Shown here: piece by piece, positions 45,160-55,711 of the stretch
Layout: every line of letters begins with the position of its first letter
Numbering within the stretch: the first letter of the stretch is position 1
Assembly (NCBI RefSeq): GCF_000245755.1
Contig: NZ_JH601088.1
Location: 1,751,760-1,815,759 of the forward strand
Origin: Helcococcus kunzii ATCC 51366
GTDB lineage: Bacteria; Bacillota; Clostridia; Tissierellales; Peptoniphilaceae
Direction of reading: 5' to 3'
DNA: 64,000 bases
Translations under genes and position numbers: made by a program
Notes under the pieces: generated by a model
Told to the model about the DNA's origin: nothing
The model's input: only the letters and a program-made list of their open reading frames with translations
Databases searched by the model: none

Positions 45160-45461
45160 CAACACATTCTTTCCATTTTAAAATTTTATGTTGTCTTAAA
45201 AAAAAGGAGACAACACATCCAGCCCTTTTCTAAGATAAGTGTTGTCTCAAAAGATTGTTATTCATCGCATTATATTAATTTTTCAAAAGTGTGTTGTCGA
45301 TTTTGTGACTAATAATCAACTTATTCAACACATTTGGCTATTTCTACCTATATATGTTGAACTTTCAATTTTTAATTCAACACATTTCTAAATTTTTTCC
45401 AAGTATGTTGTCTCTCAAAAATTTTTTCAACACATTCTAGAATTATTCTCAAAATATGCTG
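45160..45461. repeat. Hairpin array 1 (CAACACAT / TGTTG units)
   Basis: Six units with left arm CAACACAT and right arm TGTTG, 17-20 variable bases between. Right arms start at 45189, 45240, 45292, 45355, 45406 and 45457 (last one TGCTG): steps 51, 52, 63, 51, 51. Unit 2 has a perfect 10-bp stem (GAGACAACAC with GTGTTGTCTC). Unit 3 keeps only its right arm. The remaining 44791-45159 stretch shows no gene. Confidence 0.75.
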
Positions 45462-45547
45462 TATTTAAATGTACTTTAATAAAATATACTCTATTTTTTC
45501 CAAAGGATTCAATGTATCCACACCATCTCGAGTAAAAATTTCTTCAT

Positions 45548-45735
45548 TTTCGAGCGTCTCCGCAGGACGTAGTCCAAGGACCTAGCGAGAAAATGTTCCT
45601 TTTATAATTAACATACCTCTAGAAGTAAACTATTTTGAAGTAAAAGTAAAATTATGCGCAGTGAGGAATACGCAGAAAAAGCTATAGCCTCTCGCTATAG
45701 CTTTTTCGAGTCACGCAACAAGCATAATTTTATCT
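45548..45735. repeat. Right copies of the guaA-flank elements, including the guaA terminator
   Basis: 45548-45595 is the 45-bp element (TTCGAGCGTCTCCGCAGG start) between CATTTTC and GAAAATG arms. 45630-45735 contains TAAAATTATGC paired with GCATAATTTTA outside a strong inner hairpin (AAAAAGCTATAGC / GCTATAGCTTTTT), which ends guaA transcription. Both elements recur at 36996-37243. Confidence 0.65.
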
Positions 45736-45736
45736 T

Positions 45737-46720
45737 TTACTCCCATTCAATAGTCCCTGTAGGTTTCGGAGTAAAGTCATACAATACTCTGTTTACGCCT
45801 GGGACTTCTGTTACTATACGTGCAACGATTGTTTGCATTAGTTCGAATGGTATGTTTTCGACTGTGGCTGTCATGGCGTCGGTTGTGTTGACTGCACGGA
45901 TGATGACTGGCCAGTCGAATGTTCTTTTGCCGTCTTTGATGCCTGTGGATCTGAAGTCTGGAATGACTGTAAAGTATTGCCATACTTTGCCTTCTAGGCC
46001 ATTGTTGGCAAATTCTTCGCGTAGAATAGCATCGGATTGTCTTACGGCTTCTAGTCTGTCTCTTGTGATAGCGCCTAGACATCTAACTCCAAGGCCTGGT
46101 CCTGGGAATGGTTGTCTGTCAACCATTGAAGTTGGTAGGCCAAGTCTTTTACCGATGATGCGGACTTCATCTTTGAATAGGATTCTTACTGGTTCGACTA
46201 GTTCAAAGTTTAGATCTTCTGGTAGGCCACCAGAGTTGTGGTGGGCTTTGATACCTTCTTCACTTTCTAGGATGTCAGGCCAGATTGTACCTTGACCTAA
46301 GAATTCTACACCGTCAAGTTTACGAGCTTCTTCAACGAAGACTTCGATAAATTCGTGTCCGATGATTTTTCTTTTTTCTTCTGGATCTGTGATGTCTTTT
46401 AGTTTGTCAAGGAAGCGATCAACCGCATCTACATAGATTAGGTTGGCATCCATTTGGTTTTTGAAAACTTCGATTACTTGTTCTGGTTCACCCATTCTTA
46501 GTAGTCCATGATTTACATGTACGCAATAAAGTTGTTTGCCGATAGCTTTTATTAATAATGCTGCAACGACAGATGAGTCTACCCCACCTGAAAGTGCTAA
46601 AAGCACTTTTTTATCGCCTACTTGTTGTCTGATTAAATCAATTTGTTCAGCAATAAATGCATCAGCTAATTGATCATTTGTAATACGTTCCATATTTTGA
46701 GGTCTTCTTGCGTCTGTCAT
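45737..46720 (-). CDS. guaA: GMP synthase, ATP-pyrophosphatase domain only
   Basis: It adenylates XMP and aminates it to GMP. The ATP motif LLALSGGVDSSVVAALL, the GQGTIWPDILES region, PFPGPGLGVRCLG and the dimer domain ending TGTIEWE are all intact. The usual N-terminal glutamine amidotransferase of about 190 residues is absent: the gene begins 11 nt after guaB with its own AGGAG site, so it is complete at 327 residues. It must use free ammonia or a separate amidotransferase not seen here. Operon with guaB. Confidence 0.9.
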   Translation of the reverse strand: MTDARRPQNMERITNDQLADAFIAEQIDLIRQQVGDKKVLLALSGGVDSSVVAALLIKAIGKQLYCVHVNHGLLRMGEPEQVIEVFKNQMDANLIYVDAVDRFLDKLKDITDPEEKRKIIGHEFIEVFVEEARKLDGVEFLGQGTIWPDILESEEGIKAHHNSGGLPEDLNFELVEPVRILFKDEVRIIGKRLGLPTSMVDRQPFPGPGLGVRCLGAITRDRLEAVRQSDAILREEFANNGLEGKVWQYFTVIPDFRSTGIKDGKRTFDWPVIIRAVNTTDAMTATVENIPFELMQTIVARIVTEVPGVNRVLYDFTPKPTGTIEWE

Positions 46721-46730
46721 GTGTTGTCTC

Positions 46731-48191
<1,461 letters not shown>

Positions 48192-48209
48192 CTATTTTTT
48201 GTTAATTAA

Positions 48210-48237
48210 ATTATAACAATCATTTTAATATAGTCAA
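48210..48237 (-). promoter_or_regulatory. guaBA promoter
   Basis: Minus strand TTGACT (48232-48237), 16 bp, TATAAT (48210-48215). No purine riboswitch is visible in the short leader. Confidence 0.8.
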
Positions 48238-48255
48238 CTTAAATATATGAAAAAT

Positions 48256-48302
48256 ACAAAACTAGCTCTACAAATTTACTTGTAAAGCTAGTTTTTTTTA
48301 AT
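48256..48302 (-). terminator. Terminator of the GH85 gene
   Basis: AACTAGCT and AGCTAGTT pair, with TACAA/TTGTA continuing the stem around ATTTA; T-rich tails on both sides, so it may work in both directions. Confidence 0.85.
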
Positions 48303-48330
48303 TTTATTTTTTTAATTTAGTAGGAATGGT

Positions 48331-51300
48331 TTATCTTTTGCCTATCAATTTACCATTCCAAGTAAAATTGTACCATCTTCCATCAATCCATTGTCTGCCG
48401 GAAACTCTTGTACCTGTTGATGTTCTTAGATATGTCCAAACGCCGTCAATCCATTGCCATCCGTACGCTTGAGTGCCTGTGCCTGGTCTAAAGTACATCC
48501 AACCTAATGGAAGTTTTTGCCATCCTGTAGCCAATGTACCGGATCTTCTGAAGAATCTCCAATTTCCATCAATCCATTGTCTACCCTTAACCATAGTGCC
48601 TGAAGATAATCTAAAGAAGTATCTATATCCATTTTCTGGATTAGTCCACCAACCTTTTTGATATCTTGTTTTTGGTCCTTCTAAGGATAGCCAAATCATG
48701 CCATTTTCATGGTAAGTTTGTGTCATGGATTCACCTTTTGAATTGAAGAATTTCCATGTTTTATCAATCCATTTCCATTCAGACTTAGCTTGTTTTCCGT
48801 GATCATAGTAGGTCCATTTATTTCCAACTTTTTCCCAACCGTGTTTTTCTGGTTGTTCTGGTTCTTCAGGTTCTTCTGGAATTTCTGGTTCATATGCAGG
48901 GAAATCTTCAATTGGTTTTTCAAAACCAAACACCTTAAATTCGTAGATTCTCGCTACGCTACCGCCTTGTTCCCCTCTGATTATATCTAATTTTACAAAT
49001 TTCGCTCTTTCAATCACTGCGTGAAGAGTTTCATCTGCTTTGTTATCTTCCACTTTAACTATAGGTGTCCAATTTTTACCATCTTCACTAATGGAAATGT
49101 TGTAAATTCTAGTATTGAATGCTGCATCTTCGCCACCTTTTGCTGCATGTAAGATTTCGAAACTTGTTATTGTAGATTCATTTTCTAATTCATACATAAT
49201 CCAAGGCTTATCATTTGCATTGTCACACCATTTTGTAGATGGATTATTATCTTTTGCTTGTTCACCTGTTTCTGAGAACATATTACAGTTTGCGGAAGTT
49301 GTTACCTTAACGCCATCTCTTAGAGCTAAGTTTTCAATATCATAACCATCTTCGTATACTGTGATTATATTTTTCTTAACTTCTACATCTTGTCCTGAAG
49401 AGTTCTTAGCTGTTAATGAAACAGTGTATCTACCAGCTTCTGGGAAGCTTACCTTTACTTCTTCTCCCTTTAGATTTTCTTCATTTGCTCCAGGGATTTT
49501 CCATTCAAATGTAGAAGCAGAGATTGAAGATTTTTGTGTTAATGTTAGTTCTTCGCCTACTTTTACAAATCTCTTATTAAAAGTAAAATCAGCTTCTGGA
49601 ACTGCTAGTTTGCCAAAATCAAATTCAAATTCTTTTGCTTTATCATTAAGTAGTTTACGATCTTGACTTAATGGAATCGCAACAAATTTAACGGTTGAAT
49701 CTTCATCACTAGGTCTTTTAATATTTTCAACATAATATCTTCCGTTATTAGTTGTACCAACTAATTCTCTACCTTCTGAAGATTCCATGTAAATATTTAC
49801 TAGAGCATCTTTATTAGTTTCAACTAAGAAATTAACTTTCGCAGAAACACCAGCATCTACTTCTTGTGATTCTGCCTTGAAGCTCTTGATATTTACATCT
49901 TTATCGATTTGACCAATTGTTATATTTCCTAAATGTACCTTATTTGTTTCAGGGTTTGTAGTCGCAATGTTAACCCCAAATTTAACAATATTTTGTCCTG
50001 CAACAGAAGATAAGTCATATGTCACAGTGTCCCATTCACCCTTAGATTCTGTACCTTTTATAATAAACTCTTTATTTTCAGCATTTACTAATAACATGTC
50101 AAATCTAGCATCACCTTTTTTAGTTACAGATGCTTTCATGCCATTTTCAATTTTAATATTTGATCCAAATAGAGTACTCTTAGTGTTTCCACCTTTAGCC
50201 ATAGCTCCTTCATATTTAATTGAAGAACCACCATAATAAACAGTGTTTACATCTAATTGAGGAACTAGTTTATTTCCATTTTCATTTTCATACATCCATC
50301 TATATGTTGGCATAATATCTTGTGTAGATCTATTTATGAATGTACCTTTTTTAGCTAATTTACCTTCTACGAAGAAGTTATCTCCAGCACCTTGGTTAAA
50401 ACTTGATGTGAATGGTAAACTTGTGATTGGAGTTTTTTCTGGGAAATGAGTTGAAATACCCTTCCAATTAATTTCTGATTCATTTCCAACTTTACCTGTA
50501 CTGTTTACCCATAAATCTTTTTCATATTTCCAAACAGTATTCCAGAAATCCATTCCTTCTTTGGATGCATTTGTTCTCATAACTGAGTCAGGAACATAAA
50601 ATCCCAATGAAACTTTTGGTGTTCCATCTTCATTCATAAGCATATCTAAAGTATCACCATATTGTCTATATAGGTAACCATTAAGACTGTTTGAACTTTG
50701 CACGTCAAAGCCGAAGAATGCATTCATTGGATCAAATCCGATTTCTTTTGATTTGTTTACTGTAGTGTCAGGAGAATAACCTCCCCATCTAAAGTCTACA
50801 AAAACTTCATCAGAAACTTCTTTACCATTGTCTCTTACATAATCATAGTTAAAATCATTGATTGCACCTTGCCATGAAACATATCCTGAATTAACCATGG
50901 CATCATACCAAACCATTGTTTTATCAGTCTTTTTATTATATTCAATTAAAAATTCTTTTAAGGCTTTTGCTGTTTCAGGGCTAACATTAGTTTCTTCATT
51001 AATAAACCAACCATCAAATCCTAATGTATCAGCAATTTCAATCATTTTATCAAGTAAGACAAAATTTCCTTTTGAATCTTTTTGTACAAATTCATCTACC
51101 CATTTTTCTTGTCCACCGTAAGCTTCAGGTGGGAAAAATACAGTACCTACAACTTTTACACCATTCTTATGAGCAGAGTCAACAAAATCTGCAGAAGGCA
51201 ACACTATAATTCCTTCACCTGCTGATCCACCCCAATATACCAAGGTATCTACATATTGCCAATGTGTAAATGCATAACTATATCTATAGTCATCTCCACC

Positions 51301-51618
51301 TTGAGCTGGAGCGCCTGATGTAGTCGCATTGGCAATCATAATCGCCATTACTTTACCGTCACTATTTGCTGCCTTAAGACCAGCACCAACAAGTTTTTCT
51401 CTCTTTGCCAGTGGAGTCTTTGAAATATTATTTTTTTGATCTGGATACTTTTCTAAACTCCAGTCAATAATATCTTTTGGATGATAATGTCCCGCTGTTG
51501 GTTTTTCCAATTTTGCCGCCTGTACACTATTGAAAAATATCGAAATAGCGAACACAAGCACTAACGCAAATGCTACTCTAGCATATGAAAATGTTAGCTT
51601 TGATTGATGTTTTTTCAT
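48331..51618 (-). CDS. Secreted GH85 endo-beta-N-acetylglucosaminidase with cell-wall-binding repeats
   Basis: GH85 enzymes cut the chitobiose core of N-glycans on host glycoproteins. A signal peptide ends near NSVQA (residue 34). The GH85 domain follows, with [10 protein letters not shown] carrying the catalytic Asn207 and Glu209. Then come beta domains, a PKD-like segment ([14 protein letters not shown]...[11 protein letters not shown]), an F5/8 type C-like domain ([20 protein letters not shown]), a proline/glutamate spacer and about seven aromatic repeats ([26 protein letters not shown]) of the glucan/choline-binding type. These likely hold it on the cell wall. Length 1095. It could supply glycans or alter antibodies. 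Confidence 0.92.
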   Translation of the reverse strand: MKKHQSKLTFSYARVAFALVLVFAISIFFNSVQAAKLEKPTAGHYHPKDIIDWSLEKYPDQKNNISKTPLAKREKLVGAGLKAANSDGKVMAIMIANATTSGAPAQGGDDYRYSYAFTHWQYVDTLVYWGGSAGEGIIVLPSADFVDSAHKNGVKVVGTVFFPPEAYGGQEKWVDEFVQKDSKGNFVLLDKMIEIADTLGFDGWFINEETNVSPETAKALKEFLIEYNKKTDKTMVWYDAMVNSGYVSWQGAINDFNYDYVRDNGKEVSDEVFVDFRWGGYSPDTTVNKSKEIGFDPMNAFFGFDVQSSNSLNGYLYRQYGDTLDMLMNEDGTPKVSLGFYVPDSVMRTNASKEGMDFWNTVWKYEKDLWVNSTGKVGNESEINWKGISTHFPEKTPITSLPFTSSFNQGAGDNFFVEGKLAKKGTFINRSTQDIMPTYRWMYENENGNKLVPQLDVNTVYYGGSSIKYEGAMAKGGNTKSTLFGSNIKIENGMKASVTKKGDARFDMLLVNAENKEFIIKGTESKGEWDTVTYDLSSVAGQNIVKFGVNIATTNPETNKVHLGNITIGQIDKDVNIKSFKAESQEVDAGVSAKVNFLVETNKDALVNIYMESSEGRELVGTTNNGRYYVENIKRPSDEDSTVKFVAIPLSQDRKLLNDKAKEFEFDFGKLAVPEADFTFNKRFVKVGEELTLTQKSSISASTFEWKIPGANEENLKGEEVKVSFPEAGRYTVSLTAKNSSGQDVEVKKNIITVYEDGYDIENLALRDGVKVTTSANCNMFSETGEQAKDNNPSTKWCDNANDKPWIMYELENESTITSFEILHAAKGGEDAAFNTRIYNISISEDGKNWTPIVKVEDNKADETLHAVIERAKFVKLDIIRGEQGGSVARIYEFKVFGFEKPIEDFPAYEPEIPEEPEEPEQPEKHGWEKVGNKWTYYDHGKQAKSEWKWIDKTWKFFNSKGESMTQTYHENGMIWLSLEGPKTRYQKGWWTNPENGYRYFFRLSSGTMVKGRQWIDGNWRFFRRSGTLATGWQKLPLGWMYFRPGTGTQAYGWQWIDGVWTYLRTSTGTRVSGRQWIDGRWYNFTWNGKLIGKR

Positions 51619-51990
51619 TAAATTTTTCCCCCTTATATACTATAAATTTTTGAATGTCCACCAAATATCAACCTACGTAACTTTCTTGTAATTGACCTCC
51701 TTGCACAAAATCCTAAATAATTAAAGCCTTATCTTCCTTTTACTATTATTTTATATACTAATATTTTTATTAGCAAACCTTTTCTTCTTTAGGTTATGTT
51801 TTTAATTTAAAGTGCTTTTATAGATAGAAAGTAAAAATATTTTCAGGATTTTACGTTTCAACAATTGTTGTTGTAGGGGCTTGGGAAATATTAATATAGA
51901 AATGGTTATTTAGAAGTACAGGGTTTATAAGGAGGATTTTAGTGTAGAAATGTAGATGTCGATGGAATTATTATAGTGGTTACATGTAGT

Positions 51991-52408
51991 ATTACTTGGG
52001 AAATTTGAGAAAATGAATTTTACCAAGTAGTAAATTTCGTTGAATTACTTGGGTATTTCTAAAATGTCATTTTTACCAAGTAGTTAATTTTGCTGAATTA
52101 CTTGGGTATTTCTAAATATCATTTTTACCAAGTAGTTAATTTTATTGAATTACTTGGGTATTTCTAAAATGTCATTTTTACCAAGTAATTTAATTCAGTG
52201 ATTTACTTGGGTATTTTAATATTTAAAATTTACAAAGTAAAATTTTAGAAAAATTTTGAAAAAATTACTTGGTTATATTTAAAATCAAAAATAACCAAGT
52301 AAATGTGCTAAAAATCTTACTTGGTTATTTTAGAATATTGAATTTACCAAGTAAATTGGTAGGGTTTACTACTTGGTTATTTTGAAAATTGAAATTTACC
52401 TAGTAAAT
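51991..52408. repeat. Hairpin array 2 (TTACTTGG / CCAAGTAA units)
   Basis: Eight inverted-repeat units with left arm ATTACTTGGKTA and right arm TACCAAGTA. Left arms start at 51991, 52044, 52097, 52149, 52202, 52264, 52316 and 52368: steps 53, 53, 52, 53, 62, 52, 52. Right arms repeat this pattern. Loops are AT-rich and partly alike. The region is between the GH85 start and the serpin terminator; 51619-51990 shows no gene. Confidence 0.9.
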
Positions 52409-52431
52409 TAAAATAACTACGCACAAAACAA

Positions 52432-52492
52432 AAGTCCATTACAATAACCCTCATTACCTTTACTGTAATAATCGTGTTATCATAACGGACTT
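52432..52492 (-). terminator. Serpin terminator (long stem)
   Basis: AAGTCCATTACAATAAC pairs with GTTATCATAACGGACTT with few mismatches over a 27-base loop; the minus strand continues TTGTTTTG. It ends 11 bp from the serpin stop. Confidence 0.75.
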
Positions 52493-52502
52493 AATTCATC
52501 CT

Positions 52503-53879
52503 CTATTCACTTATAGGTTCATTTACAATTCCTGAAAATAATGGTACATTGTCTTTGCCTGTGATTACAATTACAAATGGTCTATTGAAGACTAAATCTA
52601 TCTCTTTTTGTGTCTCTTGTTTTGATTCATCTTTTAGAATTATCGTGTATGCAGCGGCTTCTAGGCCTTCTTCGTTAATTAAAGTACGCGCTTCATGTTT
52701 GATGTCTGAGACAAAAGGTTTAGAGTTTGTCAATTCTGAAAAGTCAGCAGTCTTAGGGTTGAAGATATCGGTAACGCCTAATTCTTTCGTCTTTTCGACT
52801 AAATTTATTTGTGAATTTATGTCAAATTTTGGAATGGATAAATTTACTAAGATTCCTTCTGATTCTTCTTTAGAATTTATTATTTTAGAAATGTCGTCAC
52901 TTTCTAATATGTCTTTTGGGGTCTTCCCTTCTTTTGGTAGGAATGCCCAGAATTTTGAATTAGTATTTTTTAACTCCAAAGAGATGCCATCTGAGTTATC
53001 GGCTGAAAAGTAGCCATTTTCAAATTGTTTGTTCATAAATTCAAACTCTTTTTCTCCATTTGGAGTATTGAAGATTTTCTTGTCGTTATCTGATTTTTCG
53101 AAGACTTCTATCCATTCATCTTTTAGATAAATGGTTGATATTAACGAAAGTACAGTATTTTCATTGGTTTCGAAATTTTTTAAGCTTTTTTCAAATGTAT
53201 TGTTGGTATTTGAATTTATCCAATCAGCCATCATATTGTCATATTTTTTTGTACCAAATTTCCCAGAAAATGTTGAAGCATAGTATTTCTTTGATATGGT
53301 ATCTAAGACTTCCTTATTGTATCTTCTACCTTCTAGAAGCCAAATGGAATTGTGCATTTCTAATGAAATATCGTCGCCTGGGATATAATTTGATCTCCAT
53401 AAGGCACTTACATCTTTTCTTAATTTTTCAATGTCATTTTGGCCCAACAGAGTAAAGAGCTGTTCTCTTGAATTACCTTCTGTTGTTTCTGTTAGCATAC
53501 TATATGCAATATAGATGTTTAGTGGAGAGTACAGCTGATTTTCTTTTGACTCCAGGTCTAAAAATTTTGATTTTGTCTTATCAAAAAATTTAAAATAAGA
53601 ATCTTGATAACCAGCGTCTGTTTTCACTAATTTGTCATGTTCACTTTTCCATTTGTCATAGTCATCATAATATTTTTCAGATACTTCACCTTGCTTGTTG
53701 GTATATTTCTTCATAGTTGGCAAAGCTGAAATTTCAGGTAACTTGGCTTTTGCGATTGCCTTTCTTTCTACAAGATTGTCACCTAAAAAATGTTTTGCTA
53801 GTAAAGTTGAAATTATCAATAAAAATGTTAATATCAGAATTAAAAATACCTGTTTATTTTCCTTAATTTTCTTTATCAT
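52503..53879 (-). CDS. Membrane-anchored or secreted serpin
   Basis: Serpins trap serine proteases by a mobile loop. An N-terminal hydrophobic segment (VFLILILTFLLIISTLLA) exports or anchors the protein. The serpin core shows NIYIAYSMLTETTEGNSREQLFTLL, NTVLSLISTIYLKDEWIEVF and the hinge INEEGLEAAAYTIIL just before the reactive loop (LKDESKQETQ), ending FNRPFVIVITG and PLFSGIVNEP. The hinge alanines are those of inhibitory serpins. Target proteases could be host neutrophil enzymes; this is inference. Confidence 0.92.
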   Translation of the reverse strand: MIKKIKENKQVFLILILTFLLIISTLLAKHFLGDNLVERKAIAKAKLPEISALPTMKKYTNKQGEVSEKYYDDYDKWKSEHDKLVKTDAGYQDSYFKFFDKTKSKFLDLESKENQLYSPLNIYIAYSMLTETTEGNSREQLFTLLGQNDIEKLRKDVSALWRSNYIPGDDISLEMHNSIWLLEGRRYNKEVLDTISKKYYASTFSGKFGTKKYDNMMADWINSNTNNTFEKSLKNFETNENTVLSLISTIYLKDEWIEVFEKSDNDKKIFNTPNGEKEFEFMNKQFENGYFSADNSDGISLELKNTNSKFWAFLPKEGKTPKDILESDDISKIINSKEESEGILVNLSIPKFDINSQINLVEKTKELGVTDIFNPKTADFSELTNSKPFVSDIKHEARTLINEEGLEAAAYTIILKDESKQETQKEIDLVFNRPFVIVITGKDNVPLFSGIVNEPISE

Positions 53880-53930
53880 AGGCCCTCCAGGTTATTGTTA
53901 TTTATTACTTCTGATATTATTTTAACATTT

Positions 53931-54998
53931 TTACTTATCTTTCACAATCCTAAAATCGCTGATTAACAATAGCATGCTCCAAATTAAACCAACTGATAAA
54001 GCAATATGTCCTAAGCCTGCAAGACCTGAAAACATTGCATTATTGAATAGTTCTGCACCATTCCCAATGACTTGATAGATACCCCTAATAAACATCATAG
54101 TTATTGAGAATAGCATACCGAAAATCCAGTGATTTACAGGAATTTTATACTTAGAAATGTCCTTCTTGCCAAGTGAAGAAATTAGAAGGAAGATTATCAT
54201 TCCTAAGATAAATCCAAGCACTAAGGTGTGAGTGTGTAAAACAGAAAGCATGCTGTATTCGTTAAATTTAAAGTATTTTGTAAATTCTCTGAAAAACACT
54301 CCTGCTGCCAAACCAAAAATTAAGGAAATATATGAAAATTCAAGTATGTCCATTCCTGAAAATTCTGATTTGTATTTCTTGTATCCAAAATATGCTAGAA
54401 GGAAGTATGCAACAGTTTTTGGAAGCATAAACATTCCCACTAATGGGTATTTGTCTGCAAATAGCACTACTGGTAGGTAGAATAAAAATGATAAGAAAAT
54501 CAGTATTGAAAATTTCTTAAACAATTTATTTTCTTTATATGAAAGTACCATTAAAATTACGCCCATTATTGTAAATGGCACGTTTCTGATAATGACCCAT
54601 GTTAGGTTTGGTTCTGCTGAACCCCAGTTATTTTGTGGAAGCAATGTCAAAATTACTCTTGCTGCAAATAATGCATACATCAAAATGTCCATTCCCTTAT
54701 TATTTTTATTTGTTTCTCTCTTATAGTAGAAATAATAAAGTAGGTAGAACACTGTCATTGTAATGGATGTGACCATTTTACCCCATGATAGTATGCTCAC
54801 AAATCTTTCCATTCCATTTTCTGTCATATGAGCCATAATTCTTGGTACAAGGTGAAATGAATCACCAACCCCAAGTAATACAGCCATTAACCCAAATGTC
54901 TTCGCTCCCTTTTCTTTTATAAATAGCATTTTGATACCTAGTGAAATAACTAAAACTAGATACATAACGTCAAAAATTGATTCAAATAGTCCTGCCAT
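53931..54998 (-). CDS. Polytopic membrane protein with C-terminal DUF2871 domain
   Basis: The 355-residue protein has about ten hydrophobic helices. The last third (SVLHTHTLVLGFILGMIIFLLISSLGKKD...MFIRGIYQVIGNG...GLAGLGHIALSVGLIW) matches DUF2871, which is normally a stand-alone protein of about 130 residues; the N-terminal half is an extra membrane domain. Histidines in HTHT and GLGHI could bind haem or metal but this is a guess. Its start overlaps the TetR gene by 17 nt, so both are in one regulated unit. Confidence 0.75.
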   Translation of the reverse strand: MAGLFESIFDVMYLVLVISLGIKMLFIKEKGAKTFGLMAVLLGVGDSFHLVPRIMAHMTENGMERFVSILSWGKMVTSITMTVFYLLYYFYYKRETNKNNKGMDILMYALFAARVILTLLPQNNWGSAEPNLTWVIIRNVPFTIMGVILMVLSYKENKLFKKFSILIFLSFLFYLPVVLFADKYPLVGMFMLPKTVAYFLLAYFGYKKYKSEFSGMDILEFSYISLIFGLAAGVFFREFTKYFKFNEYSMLSVLHTHTLVLGFILGMIIFLLISSLGKKDISKYKIPVNHWIFGMLFSITMMFIRGIYQVIGNGAELFNNAMFSGLAGLGHIALSVGLIWSMLLLISDFRIVKDK

Positions 54999-55563
54999 AA
55001 TTTACTCCTTTTATTATCCATTCGCAATATAGATTGTATTTTTCTAAAAATTCTTCTTTCGTCCAATTCTCGCTAAATAGCCTGCACACTAAATCATGCA
55101 CTACCGCTTTGATAAACATCATATCTTCTCTTTCACTTAATAAAGCGGAAGATTTTTTTTCATCACCATAATTTTCCACTAAATATTTTGTGTGTTTTTC
55201 TTCCAAATCCTGTGTCCAATTCAGATACTTAAATTTATATAAATTGTAAACTTCATCTTGTAGCATCTCTTCAAATAGCACATTTCCGTATATCTCTAGC
55301 GCTTTTTTGTACTCAAAATTATTCTCTTTTAATAAATTAAAAAATATCTCATGAGTATCTTTTGTAAATAAGTCCAAAATATAAAAATATGCTTCTTCGA
55401 GATTTTCAAAATATTGATAGAAGCTTCCTCTTGAAATGCCAGCTTTATCAATAATTGATGCCACACTCGCATCGCTAAAAGGATGAATTAAAAATTCATC
55501 TTTAATAGCATCGATAATAGTATTTTTCTTCTCTTCAGATAAATTTAAGAATGTCTTTTTCAT
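54982..55563 (-). CDS. TetR-family transcriptional repressor
   Basis: N-terminal HTH: KKNTIIDAIKDEFLIHPFSDASVASIIDKAGISRGSFYQYFENLEEAYFYILD, followed by a helical ligand domain; 193 residues. It is coupled to the DUF2871 membrane gene and preceded by a promoter with TetR-like operators, so it probably represses both genes. Confidence 0.92.
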   Translation of the reverse strand: MKKTFLNLSEEKKNTIIDAIKDEFLIHPFSDASVASIIDKAGISRGSFYQYFENLEEAYFYILDLFTKDTHEIFFNLLKENNFEYKKALEIYGNVLFEEMLQDEVYNLYKFKYLNWTQDLEEKHTKYLVENYGDEKKSSALLSEREDMMFIKAVVHDLVCRLFSENWTKEEFLEKYNLYCEWIIKGVNYGRTI

Positions 55564-55643
55564 GTTTCACCTTCCTTTTATTTGTGAGAATGCAGATTGA
55601 TATAAGTGAAATTGTATTGTCATATATCACATTCAAAACAAAA

Positions 55644-55696
55644 TGACACCCTGTCATATTTACTTTCATTATAGTGACACGGTGTCATTTTGTCAA
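55644..55696 (-). promoter_or_regulatory. Autoregulated promoter of the TetR operon
   Basis: Minus strand TTGACA (55691-55696), 17 bp, TATAAT (55668-55673). The perfect palindrome TGACACGGTGTCA (55675-55687) fills the spacer; a second site TGACACCCTGTCA lies at 55644-55656 downstream of the -10. This is classic TetR operator placement. Confidence 0.88.
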
Positions 55697-55711
55697 ATAT
55701 TTTTTATTAAA

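Noticed and set aside
45654..46295. Plus-strand open frame of 213 codons opposite guaA
   Set aside because: It is the shadow of the conserved guaA gene, has no ribosome site and gives a protein without recognisable features.
51991..52408. Reading hairpin array 2 as a CRISPR array
   Set aside because: Units are internally palindromic, the intervening sequences resemble each other rather than being unique, repeats are short, and the pattern differs from the repeat implied by the tracrRNA.
52549..53013. Plus-strand open frame opposite the serpin gene
   Set aside because: Antisense shadow of conserved serpin motifs; no promoter or ribosome site.
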